The position numbers were made by a program, and so were the translations under genes. The notes below the pieces were generated by a model. That model saw only the letters and a program-made list of their open reading frames with translations, was not told where the DNA came from and ran no database searches. From contig JAZKFR010000069.1 of assembly GCA_040386295.1 (NCBI GenBank), forward strand, positions 1 to 19,407: a stretch of 19,407 bases of DNA. Direction: 5' to 3'. The first letter of the stretch is position 1. Every line of letters starts with the position of its first letter. Below are positions 1 through 6,570 of the stretch, piece by piece. Source of the stretch: JAZKFR01 sp040386295. GTDB lineage: Bacteria; Pseudomonadota; Gammaproteobacteria; Burkholderiales; Rhodocyclaceae.

Positions 1-625
1 GTCGATTGAGGTCAGTGATTTCCAGCTCGCCGCGTGCCGAGGGGCGGATCGTTTTGGCGCGCGCGCTGGCCGTGTTGTCGTAGAAATAAAGCCCAGTCAC
101 GGCGTAGCGCGATTTTGGATTTTGCGGTTTTTCTTGCAGGCTGAGGACACGATTGTGGGCGTCGAATTCGACGACGCCGTAGCGTTCTGGATCTTGTACT
201 GCGTAGGCGAAAACGGTAGCACCTTGCGTTTTCTGGTCGGCTTTTTGCAGCAGACTGGAAAAATCATGGCCGTAAAAAATGTTGTCGCCAAGCACCAAAG
301 CCGATTCGGCGTTGCCGAGGAAAGTTTCGCCGATGAGTAAGGCTTGTGCTAGCCCGTCGGGCGCAGCTTGAACGGCGTAGTTGAGATTGATTCCCCACTG
401 TTGCCCATTGCCCAACAGCTGCGCAAAGCGCGGCGTATCTTGTGGTGTTGAGATGATCAAAATGTCGCGAATTCCGGTGAGCAGCAGCGTGCTCAGCGGG
501 TAATAGAGCATCGGCTTATCGAAAATCGGCAGTAATTGTTTGGAAACGACCTGCGTGGCGGGGTAGAGGCGTGAGCCGGAGCCGCCAGCGAGCAGGATGC
601 CTTTGCGTGTTGAGGTGTGAGTCAT
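1..625 (-). CDS. rmlA: Glucose-1-phosphate thymidylyltransferase RmlA, partial (3' end outside window)
   Basis: Makes dTDP-glucose from glucose-1-phosphate and dTTP, the first step of dTDP-L-rhamnose synthesis in the cytoplasm. About 208 residues are visible, reading from ATG at 625. The nucleotide-binding signature LAGGSGSRLYP lies at residues 12-22 and is followed by VSKQLLPIFDKPM; further in are LGDNIFYG and, at the window edge, the family motif RGELEITDLN. RmlA proteins are usually about 290 residues, so roughly 80 are missing past base 1. It is the third rml gene of the minus-strand operon, 37 bases after the rmlD stop. I see no strong Shine-Dalgarno before this start, but the N-terminus matches the family well. 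The next gene would be expected to be rmlC, outside the window. Confidence 0.95.
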   Translation of the reverse strand, partial: MTHTSTRKGILLAGGSGSRLYPATQVVSKQLLPIFDKPMLYYPLSTLLLTGIRDILIISTPQDTPRFAQLLGNGQQWGINLNYAVQAAPDGLAQALLIGETFLGNAESALVLGDNIFYGHDFSSLLQKADQKTQGATVFAYAVQDPERYGVVEFDAHNRVLSLQEKPQNPKSRYAVTGLYFYDNTASARAKTIRPSARGELEITDLNR

Positions 626-662
626 GGTGTGTGTCTAGCAGCCTGTCGGGTGAAGGGTGAGC

Positions 663-1619
663 TCAGCCCTGCGCGATGAGCTGAGGTAATAAACGAGTCA
701 AATAGGGTTGCCAGTCGGGCAGGGTCAAGGAGAAATCTTGTTCGAGACGCGTGCAGTCGAGCCGTGAGTTGGCTGGGCGTGGCGCCGGTAGCGGGTATTC
801 CGAAGTGCTGATGGCGCTGATCGATTGTGCGTCCGGCCAGGCTTTGCCGTTAGGCATTTTGGCGCCGCTTACGGCGCGCGCTTGGGTCACGATGGCACGC
901 GCGAAAGCGCACCAACTCAGCGGCTTGGCGGCGGCCAGGTGATAGAGCTGAGTGCCGCTTAAATTAGGGTCTTCTTGGCCGGCTTGAGCGGCGTTGCGCC
1001 ACCGTTGGCGCACAACATGGCTGCTGATGTCGGCGATCAAATCGCTTGGCGTGGGCGCGCCGATTTGATCGTCGATGATGCGCAGCGCGCGTCCCTGATG
1101 GGCCATGCGCAAAATAGTTTTGACGAAGTTATGGCCGTGCGCACCAAAGACCCAGCTGGTGCGAAAAATAATCGCTGAGCAGCCGCTGGCGCTAATGGCT
1201 TGTTCGCCGGCGAGCTTGCTACGGCCATAAAACGACTGCGGGTTAGGCGTGTCGCTTTCAACGTAAGCACTGTTTTTGCCGCCGTCAAAAACGTAATCGC
1301 TAGAGTAGTGCAGCAACAGCGCGCCACAGTGTTGAGCCGCTTCGGCCAAGACGCCGGGCGCGCTGGCATTGACTTGCCAGCAAGCGCTTTGCGCCCCCTC
1401 TTGGGCGCATTCTGTTTCGGCTTGATCGACCGCAGTGTAGGCGGCGGCGTTGACGATGAGCTGCGCCTGTTCGTGCAGAACGCGTGCACGCAACTGCTTG
1501 CTATTGCTCAGATCAAGCTCGCTTCGACCCAGCGCCACGAGCGCTCCTAGGGGTGCCAGCGCACGTTGCAAAGACCAGCCGAGCTGGCCGTCTTTGCCGA
1601 GTAGGAGAATTTTTTTCAT
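663..1619 (-). CDS. rmlD: dTDP-4-dehydrorhamnose reductase RmlD
   Basis: Reduces dTDP-4-keto-L-rhamnose to dTDP-L-rhamnose with NAD(P)H, the last step of the pathway. The 318-residue protein begins MKKILLLG with the Rossmann glycine motif GKDGQLG at residues 8-14. SSDYVFDG lies at 106-113, and the catalytic Tyr/Lys pair of extended short-chain dehydrogenases is YGRSK (Tyr131, Lys135). Length is slightly above the usual 290-300. The frame is open further upstream to 1697, but that part lies inside rmlB; the ATG at 1619 is preferred because it puts the Rossmann fold at the N-terminus and overlaps the rmlB stop as ATGA, which suggests translational coupling. Confidence 0.96.
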   Translation of the reverse strand: MKKILLLGKDGQLGWSLQRALAPLGALVALGRSELDLSNSKQLRARVLHEQAQLIVNAAAYTAVDQAETECAQEGAQSACWQVNASAPGVLAEAAQHCGALLLHYSSDYVFDGGKNSAYVESDTPNPQSFYGRSKLAGEQAISASGCSAIIFRTSWVFGAHGHNFVKTILRMAHQGRALRIIDDQIGAPTPSDLIADISSHVVRQRWRNAAQAGQEDPNLSGTQLYHLAAAKPLSWCAFARAIVTQARAVSGAKMPNGKAWPDAQSISAISTSEYPLPAPRPANSRLDCTRLEQDFSLTLPDWQPYLTRLLPQLIAQG

Positions 1620-2701
1620 GTTTGCGCAGCGTTCGCCAGAGGCGCGCTCTGCTCTGTTTGTTGGCGGTAGCTGCCGTCGTTGATGTGCGCTACCCAATCA
1701 GGGTTGGCGAGGTACCAGCGCACGGTTTTTTCGATGCCGCTGTGGAAGCGCTCGCGCGGACGCCAACCGAGTTCGCGTTCAATTTTGCTCGCGTCGATGG
1801 CGTAGCGGCGATCGTGTCCGGGACGGTCGCTCACCAAGCGGATTTGCTCGCGATACGAGCCGCTGCTGCGTGGTTGCAGCTGGTCTAGCCAGGCGCATAC
1901 GCTGTTGACGACGTCGCGGTTGCGTTGCTCGTTGGCGCCGCCAATGTTGTAGCGCTCACCAATACGGCCATGTTCTAAAACGCAACGAATAGCGGCGCAG
2001 TGATCGCTCACATAAAGCCAGTCACGTATCTGTTCGCCGTCGCCGTAGAGCGGCAGCGTTTTGCCTGCGAGGGCGTTCTGGATGCTCAGCGGAATCAGCT
2101 TTTCTGGGAAGTGGTTTGGCCCGTAGTTGTTCGAGCAGTGCGTGGTGAGCACGGGGAGTTTATAGGTGTGGTGGTAGGCGCGCACTAGGTGGTCGGCGGC
2201 GGCTTTGGAGGCGGCATAGGGGCTGTTCGGTTGATAGGCATGTGTTTCTGTAAACGGCGCTGCGTCGGCGCTTAAACTGCCGTAGACCTCGTCAGTGGAG
2301 ACTTGTAGGAAGCGGAAACGCGCGCCTGCTTCAGGGCTCAGCTTGGCGTGGTAGTGACGAACGCTTTCGAGCAGATGAAAACTGGCGACGATGTTGTTTT
2401 GAATAAACAGCTCGGGGCTGTTGATCGAGCGGTCGACATGGCTTTCTGCCGCAAAGTGAATGAGCGCACGTGGTTGATATTGCGCCAGTAGCTTGTCGAG
2501 CAAGAGACGGTCGCCGACATCGCCGTGCACGAAAATGTGGCGCTGATCAGCGCGCAGGTCGGCCAGGTTTTCTCGGTTGCCGGCGTAGCTGAGTTTGTCG
2601 ATATTGAGGACGTTTGCTTCTGCGCTTGACCCGTGTTCGGACAGCCAGTCGCGAACGAAGTGCGAGCCAATAAAGCCTGCGCCGCCGGTGACTAGAATCA
2701 C
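1616..2701 (-). CDS. rmlB: dTDP-glucose 4,6-dehydratase RmlB
   Basis: Converts dTDP-glucose to dTDP-4-keto-6-deoxyglucose, the second step of dTDP-L-rhamnose synthesis, using bound NAD+. The 361-residue length is typical. TGGAGFIGS at residues 5-13 binds NAD; STDEVYG at 135-141 supplies the catalytic Asp137 and Glu138; YAASK gives Tyr162 and Lys166; SNNYGPNHFPEKLIPL is the family signature after it. The start codon is GTG at 2701-2699, preceded by AAGGAGA at good spacing, and its GTGA overlaps the stop of the upstream glycosyltransferase gene. The downstream end overlaps rmlD by 4 bases. Tight packing argues for one operon with the glycosyltransferase first. Confidence 0.97.
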   Translation of the reverse strand: MILVTGGAGFIGSHFVRDWLSEHGSSAEANVLNIDKLSYAGNRENLADLRADQRHIFVHGDVGDRLLLDKLLAQYQPRALIHFAAESHVDRSINSPELFIQNNIVASFHLLESVRHYHAKLSPEAGARFRFLQVSTDEVYGSLSADAAPFTETHAYQPNSPYAASKAAADHLVRAYHHTYKLPVLTTHCSNNYGPNHFPEKLIPLSIQNALAGKTLPLYGDGEQIRDWLYVSDHCAAIRCVLEHGRIGERYNIGGANEQRNRDVVNSVCAWLDQLQPRSSGSYREQIRLVSDRPGHDRRYAIDASKIERELGWRPRERFHSGIEKTVRWYLANPDWVAHINDGSYRQQTEQSAPLANAAQT

Positions 2702-3612
2702 GTTTTCTCCTTGCTGGTTTTCTGCGTATTTTGCTCCGCATCGTGCGCTAGCTCGATCAGCTTCGCGTATTTGCTAAAGCTGTTGAAGCAGGCGATCACG
2801 CAATGAATCAAACCCGGAATGCCGTCGAGAAAGCCCAGGCGGAAAAAATATAAGCGTATAAAACGCAGGCTTGGGCTCAGGAGTAAGCGCACACGTAAGC
2901 GTCTGCTTGAGTGTGTTTTTCCAGACGCAAAGGCTGCGTTCGCGGCCAGGCTGGTGTAACGATTTTGTTTCTCTAGATAGCGGCTCAGGCTTTCTGCTGA
3001 TTCGTGCAATAAATCGCCGTGCAAACTGGCGGGGGCGACTTCGCTCAAGACGTGTTCGTGCACGCTGTCGTCTGACCAGCGCGCGTAGCGTCGATTGAAC
3101 AGGCGGATGTTCCAATCGGGATAGCCTTCGCCATGGCGTAGATAACGTCCCAGAAAATAATTGCACCGCGCGAGCCGGTAAACCTGCGCTGCGGGTTGCG
3201 ACAAAGCCGCTTCGATACTGGTGCGCAGTTCTGGGCTAAGACGTTCATCGGCATCCAGGCAGAGCACCCAGTCGTGCTTTGCTTGCGTCACGGCGTATTG
3301 TTTTTGTCGGCCAAAACCCAACCAGTCTTGATGTATGACGCGCGCCCCGTAGCGTTCTGCCAAGGCGATGCTGTCGTCTTGACTGCCGGAATCGACCACT
3401 AGAATTTCGTCGGCGAAGCGCACGCTGTCTAAGCAAGCGCCGAGCGCACTGGCGGCGTTGAGCGTGATCAACACGACCGAAACCGGTTGCCGTGCGTGCT
3501 TGAGCTGGCTGGCTAATGGAGATAAGGAAAATGAAGGCGGTGAGCCGCTGTGTTGTGCTTGATCAGGCAAGGCTGAGCAGGGCTGGCGCATCGCTGGGGG
3601 CGGCTGGGTCAT
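2698..3612 (-). CDS. Family 2 glycosyltransferase, WaaE/KdtX-like (probable LPS core glycosyltransferase)
   Basis: A 304-residue inverting glycosyltransferase of the GT2 fold, likely cytoplasmic or membrane-associated and adding a hexose to the inner LPS core or a surface glycan. The fold starts near residue 43 (PVSVVLITLN). Asp74 in VVDSGSQDD and the metal-binding DAD at 120-122 (LCLDADERL) are visible, followed by the WaaE-like NWDGYP-type region, here HGEGYPDWNIRLFNR. The ATG at 3612 was chosen; the frame stays open to a TTG at 3735 inside the octamer repeat, which I reject. About 40 low-complexity Pro/Ser/Gln residues precede the fold, so a later start is possible. It is first in the rml operon and divergent from waaC. 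The acceptor and donor sugars cannot be told from sequence. Confidence 0.88.
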   Translation of the reverse strand: MTQPPPAMRQPCSALPDQAQHSGSPPSFSLSPLASQLKHARQPVSVVLITLNAASALGACLDSVRFADEILVVDSGSQDDSIALAERYGARVIHQDWLGFGRQKQYAVTQAKHDWVLCLDADERLSPELRTSIEAALSQPAAQVYRLARCNYFLGRYLRHGEGYPDWNIRLFNRRYARWSDDSVHEHVLSEVAPASLHGDLLHESAESLSRYLEKQNRYTSLAANAAFASGKTHSSRRLRVRLLLSPSLRFIRLYFFRLGFLDGIPGLIHCVIACFNSFSKYAKLIELAHDAEQNTQKTSKEKT

Positions 3613-3722
3613 GGCGTTTTTCTCTCGTCTAGCCTGCGTAGCGCGCTGAGCTACTGCGGGGGTTGTGCAGCGCCTGGGGCTTCGGTCGGTTGATCGGTTT
3701 GTCTGGGCTTGTCTAGCAAGGG

Positions 3723-3920
3723 GCCAATCAGTCAATCAGTCAATCAGTCAATCAATNNNNNNNNNNNNNNNNNNNNNNNNNNNNNNNNNNNNNNNNNNNN
3801 NNNNNNNNNNNNNNNNNNNNNNNNNNNNNNNNNNNNNNNNNNNNNNNNNNNNNNNNCGGTCAATCGGTCAATCGGTCAATCGGTCAATCGGTCAATCGGT
3901 CAATCGGTCAATCGGTCAAG
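3723..3920. repeat. 8-bp tandem repeat array (GTCAATCA / GTCAATCG) spanning an assembly gap
   Basis: Left of the gap there are one imperfect and three perfect copies of GTCAATCA (3723-3754). Right of it there are seven perfect copies of GGTCAATC (3858-3913), then a decayed copy. The unit differs by one base (A or G at the last position) on the two sides. The array lies between divergent promoters. On the minus strand the repeat has a TGA in every frame, so it cannot be part of the glycosyltransferase reading frame. Copy number across the gap is unknown. Confidence 0.93.
3757..3856. other. Assembly gap of 100 N
   Basis: Exactly 100 N bases, a common placeholder for a gap of unknown length. 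Repeats on both edges suggest the assembler failed because the array is longer than a read. Confidence 0.98.
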
Positions 3921-4000
3921 GGATAGGGGGTAAGGGGTGCGCTAGCAGGTGCTTCAAGCTTGCAGAATATAGCTTGCGCCTGGCGTTGTCGGCGGCGATT

Positions 4001-4031
4001 TTACCAGAGCGCTTGCTAGCGCCGATATAAT
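4001..4031 (+). promoter_or_regulatory. Candidate sigma-70 promoter for waaC-waaA
   Basis: A perfect TATAAT lies at 4026-4031 with TTACCA at 4001-4006 as a possible -35 (19-base spacer, longer than ideal). The -10 ends only 9 bases before the waaC ATG, so a transcript starting at the usual distance would have almost no leader. No Shine-Dalgarno is seen before waaC. The -10 match is exact, but the -35 is weak. Confidence 0.4.
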
Positions 4032-4040
4032 GCCGCCTCA

Positions 4041-5078
4041 ATGAAAATTTTACTGATCAAAATGTCGTCTATGGGCGACCTGGTGCATAACTGTCCACTC
4101 GTTAGCGATATCCAGCGCCATTTGCCGCACGCGCAAATTGACTGGGTTGCTGAAGAGGCATATCAAGCGATTCCGCAACTCCACCCTGGTGTGCGCCGAG
4201 TGCTGCCGATTGCCTGGCGGCGCTGGCGCAAAAATCTGCTGCAAGCGAGCACCTGGCGAGAAATGGCGGCGTTCAAAAAAGCCTTGCAAGAAAACACCTA
4301 CGACTTTGTGCTCGACACGCAAGGCTTGTGGAAAAGCGCGATCGTGGCGCGTTGGGCGAACAGTAAAGTCATTGTCGGCGGCGATGGGCATAGCATCAAA
4401 GAAGGCGCTGCTGCTTGTCTGTACGACCGTCGTTTGGCCATCGCCAAATCTTTACACGTGATCGAACGTTGCCGCCGCGTGGGTGCTATGGCACTCGGCT
4501 ATGCCTTAGATGTGCAGGCTGATGCAGGGCAAGAAAGGCAAGGGCAAGCAACGCAAGGGCAATACGGGATTCGCGCCCAGCCACTGCAGGCGGATTGGTT
4601 GCCGACGGGGGCTTATGCTGTGCTGATGCACGCCGCCAGTCGTCCCGAGAAGCTGTGGTCTAACGCGCATTGGCTCAGCATCGGTCAATACCTTATGCAG
4701 CAAGGCCTGAATCTGGTTTTGCCGTGGGGCAATCAAGGCGAAGCCGAACGTAGTCAGGCGCTGGTTTATGCGCTCAATTTAGGGCAAGACGCGACGTCTA
4801 TCGCCGAGCCGCAGCGTCCGCGTGCCGTCGTACCACCTTTGATGAGGCTCGACGTAGCGGCGCGCTTTCTCGCCGGTGCGCAGCTGGTGGTCGGTTTAGA
4901 CACAGGGTTCACGCATCTGGCAGCGGCTTTAGGACGACCCACGATTGGCATTTTTTGCGATTCAGATAGTAGTCAGGCTGCGGTCGTGGGTGACGGTCTT
5001 TGTTTTAGTTTTGGCCGCCCTGGACAACCGCCAAGTTGTGCACAAATCATGGCGGCGCTCGCGGCCATGGGGCGCTGA
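4041..5078 (+). CDS. waaC: Lipopolysaccharide heptosyltransferase I WaaC
   Basis: Adds the first L-glycero-D-manno-heptose to Kdo2-lipid A at the inner face of the cytoplasmic membrane. The 345-residue protein has the GT9 two-domain fold. Residues seen are SSMGD with the presumed catalytic base Asp13, the WaaC-type DWVAEEAY at 34-41, IAWRRWRK near 57-64, Lys204 in SRPEKLW, and GLDTGFTHLAAALG with Asp287, matching the nucleotide-heptose site of the family. A Gln/Gly-rich insert (about residues 160-182) lies between the domains and is built from GGCAAG-type repeats. The gene is 4 bases upstream of waaA, so the two are co-transcribed. Usual length is about 320-335. Confidence 0.95.
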   Translation: MKILLIKMSSMGDLVHNCPLVSDIQRHLPHAQIDWVAEEAYQAIPQLHPGVRRVLPIAWRRWRKNLLQASTWREMAAFKKALQENTYDFVLDTQGLWKSAIVARWANSKVIVGGDGHSIKEGAAACLYDRRLAIAKSLHVIERCRRVGAMALGYALDVQADAGQERQGQATQGQYGIRAQPLQADWLPTGAYAVLMHAASRPEKLWSNAHWLSIGQYLMQQGLNLVLPWGNQGEAERSQALVYALNLGQDATSIAEPQRPRAVVPPLMRLDVAARFLAGAQLVVGLDTGFTHLAAALGRPTIGIFCDSDSSQAAVVGDGLCFSFGRPGQPPSCAQIMAALAAMGR

Positions 5079-5082
5079 GGCG

Positions 5083-6543
5083 ATGAATTTGCCGCCGCTC
5101 AGCGCGCAACAGGCCACGACGCGGTTTGCCTCTGCCTCTGCCTTCGCCAGAGCGCTTTATAGCGCGTTGCTGTACGCTCTGGCGCCCGTGATTGTGCTGC
5201 GTTTGTGCTGGCGCAGTCGGCGACAAAGCGGCTACCTGCAGCACCTGTCTGAGCGTTTTGCTTTTTATCCGCGCCGCATAAAACAGCACAACGAGCCCCC
5301 CTTGCTTTGGTTACACGCGGTTTCCGTCGGCGAAACACGCGCCGCCGCGCCGCTGATCGAAGCGCTGCTCAGCGCCTACCCGCAGCATCAACTGCTGTTG
5401 ACGCACATGACGCCGACCGGTCGAGCCAGCGGCCTCACCTACCTTGAACGCTATCCGGGACGCGTCAAACAGGCTTATCTGGCCTATGACTTCCCTGGTG
5501 CTGCGCGGCGCTTTTTGCAGCATTACTGTCCGCAGCTTGGTTTGTTGATGGAAACCGAGCTCTGGCCAAACCTGTTGGCACAGGCTAGACAGTTGGGCGT
5601 GCCGATGGCGCTGATCAATGCGCGTTTGTCGCTGCGTTCACAGCGCGGCTACGCAAAATGGCCGGCCTTGACGCGTCCGGCTTTTGCTAGCCTCAGTTTT
5701 GTCAGCGCACAAAGCCAGGCGGATGCTGAGCGTATTCGCCAGCTTGGCGTGTCTGCGTCGCCCACGTCGCCTACGCCGTCCACCTTGCCCACGCTGAGCG
5801 TCTGCGGCAATCTCAAGTTCGATACGCAGCCTGATGTACAGCAGCTGGCTTTAGGCGCGCGCTACAAGCAGCACTTAAATACGCCGCAGCGCCGTCCGAT
5901 TCTGCTCGCCGCCAGTACCCGCGACGGCGAAGAAGCCCTGTTGCTTGACCAGCTGCCTGAGTTGATGCGCATTCCCGGTTTATTGCTGGTGATCGTGCCA
6001 CGCCACCCGCAACGCTTCGACGAGGTCGCTGCGCTTCTGGTGCAACGCGCTTTGCGCTATTGCCGGCGTAGCGCGCAGCAACACGTTGATCCCCGTGATG
6101 CGCGCTATTTAGCCGAATTGCCGAGCGCGCAAACCCAGGTCTGGCTAGGCGATAGCATGGGTGAGTTGGCGCTGTATTACAGCTTGGCTGACTACGCCTT
6201 GATCGGCGGTAGCTTTCTTCCTTTTGGCGGACAGAATCTGATCGAAGCCGCAGCCTGCGCCTGTCCGACCGTGCTCGGCCCCCATACCTTCAACTTCAGT
6301 CAGGCCGCCGACGACGCCGTCGCCTGCGGCGCCGCGCGGCGCGTTGCCGACATGGCGAGCGCCGTCGTGCTGCTCAAGGACTTGCTACAAGATCCAGAGC
6401 AAAGCCAGAGCATGCGCGCGGCTGCTTTGGCGTTTAGTCAAGCGCATCGTGGTGCGACGGCGCGCAATCTGGCGTTGATTCAGGCTGTGCTGCCCAGCGC
6501 TGCTGTGTCTGCGCCTGAGGCGCCCCTGCGTCTGCTGCGCTAG
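5083..6543 (+). CDS. waaA: 3-deoxy-D-manno-octulosonic acid (Kdo) transferase WaaA
   Basis: Transfers Kdo from CMP-Kdo to lipid IVA, founding the LPS core, at the cytoplasmic membrane. The 486-residue protein has a hydrophobic N-terminal anchor at about residues 24-42, then LLWLHAVSVGETRAA with the conserved catalytic Glu84, and LLMETELWPNLLAQA, the GT30 signature. The C-terminal donor domain has YALIGGSFLPFGGQNLIEAAA. Family members are usually 420-430 residues; part of the excess is a Ser/Pro/Thr-rich insert after IRQLGVSAS and longer ends. The ATG at 5083 follows the waaC stop by 4 bases. The frame is open upstream to 4945, but that part is within waaC. Convergent with the next gene, 27 bases apart. 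Confidence 0.96.
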   Translation: MNLPPLSAQQATTRFASASAFARALYSALLYALAPVIVLRLCWRSRRQSGYLQHLSERFAFYPRRIKQHNEPPLLWLHAVSVGETRAAAPLIEALLSAYPQHQLLLTHMTPTGRASGLTYLERYPGRVKQAYLAYDFPGAARRFLQHYCPQLGLLMETELWPNLLAQARQLGVPMALINARLSLRSQRGYAKWPALTRPAFASLSFVSAQSQADAERIRQLGVSASPTSPTPSTLPTLSVCGNLKFDTQPDVQQLALGARYKQHLNTPQRRPILLAASTRDGEEALLLDQLPELMRIPGLLLVIVPRHPQRFDEVAALLVQRALRYCRRSAQQHVDPRDARYLAELPSAQTQVWLGDSMGELALYYSLADYALIGGSFLPFGGQNLIEAAACACPTVLGPHTFNFSQAADDAVACGAARRVADMASAVVLLKDLLQDPEQSQSMRAAALAFSQAHRGATARNLALIQAVLPSAAVSAPEAPLRLLR

Positions 6544-6570
6544 AGCAAGCCCTATGCCTAGTCTTCGTGT

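Larger units (their letters stand above)
3613..4040. other. Divergent intergenic region between the glycosyltransferase and waaC
   Basis: This stretch of 428 bases (100 of them N) separates two divergent surface-polysaccharide operons and must hold both promoters. It contains the octamer array at 3723-3920 and a short inverted repeat, GTAGC/GCTAC, near 3627-3643. I see no convincing coding region. Open frames cross the array on the plus strand only because the repeat unit lacks stops in that direction; they would encode monotonous Ser-Ile-Gly-Gln-type repeats interrupted by unknown sequence. Confidence 0.7.

Noticed and set aside
1037..1489. Minus-strand 150-residue open frame inside rmlD
   Set aside because: Out-of-frame shadow of rmlD, rich in Arg/Ala/Thr with no domain.
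3613..3735. Upstream extension of the glycosyltransferase to a TTG inside the repeat, which would allow translational phase variation
   Set aside because: The minus-strand repeat has TGA in all frames, so the coding region cannot extend through the array. The extra residues show no conserved features and the ATG at 3612 is adequate.
3723..3920. The octamer array as a CRISPR
   Set aside because: Units are 8 bp and directly adjacent with no spacers, and no cas genes are present.
3665..4030. Plus-strand open frames through the octamer array coding a Ser-Ile-Gly-Gln-Ser-Val-Asn-Arg repeat
   Set aside because: The frame is open only because the repeat unit has no stop on this strand. It crosses 100 N, has no ribosome binding site, and ends just before waaC with no recognisable domain.
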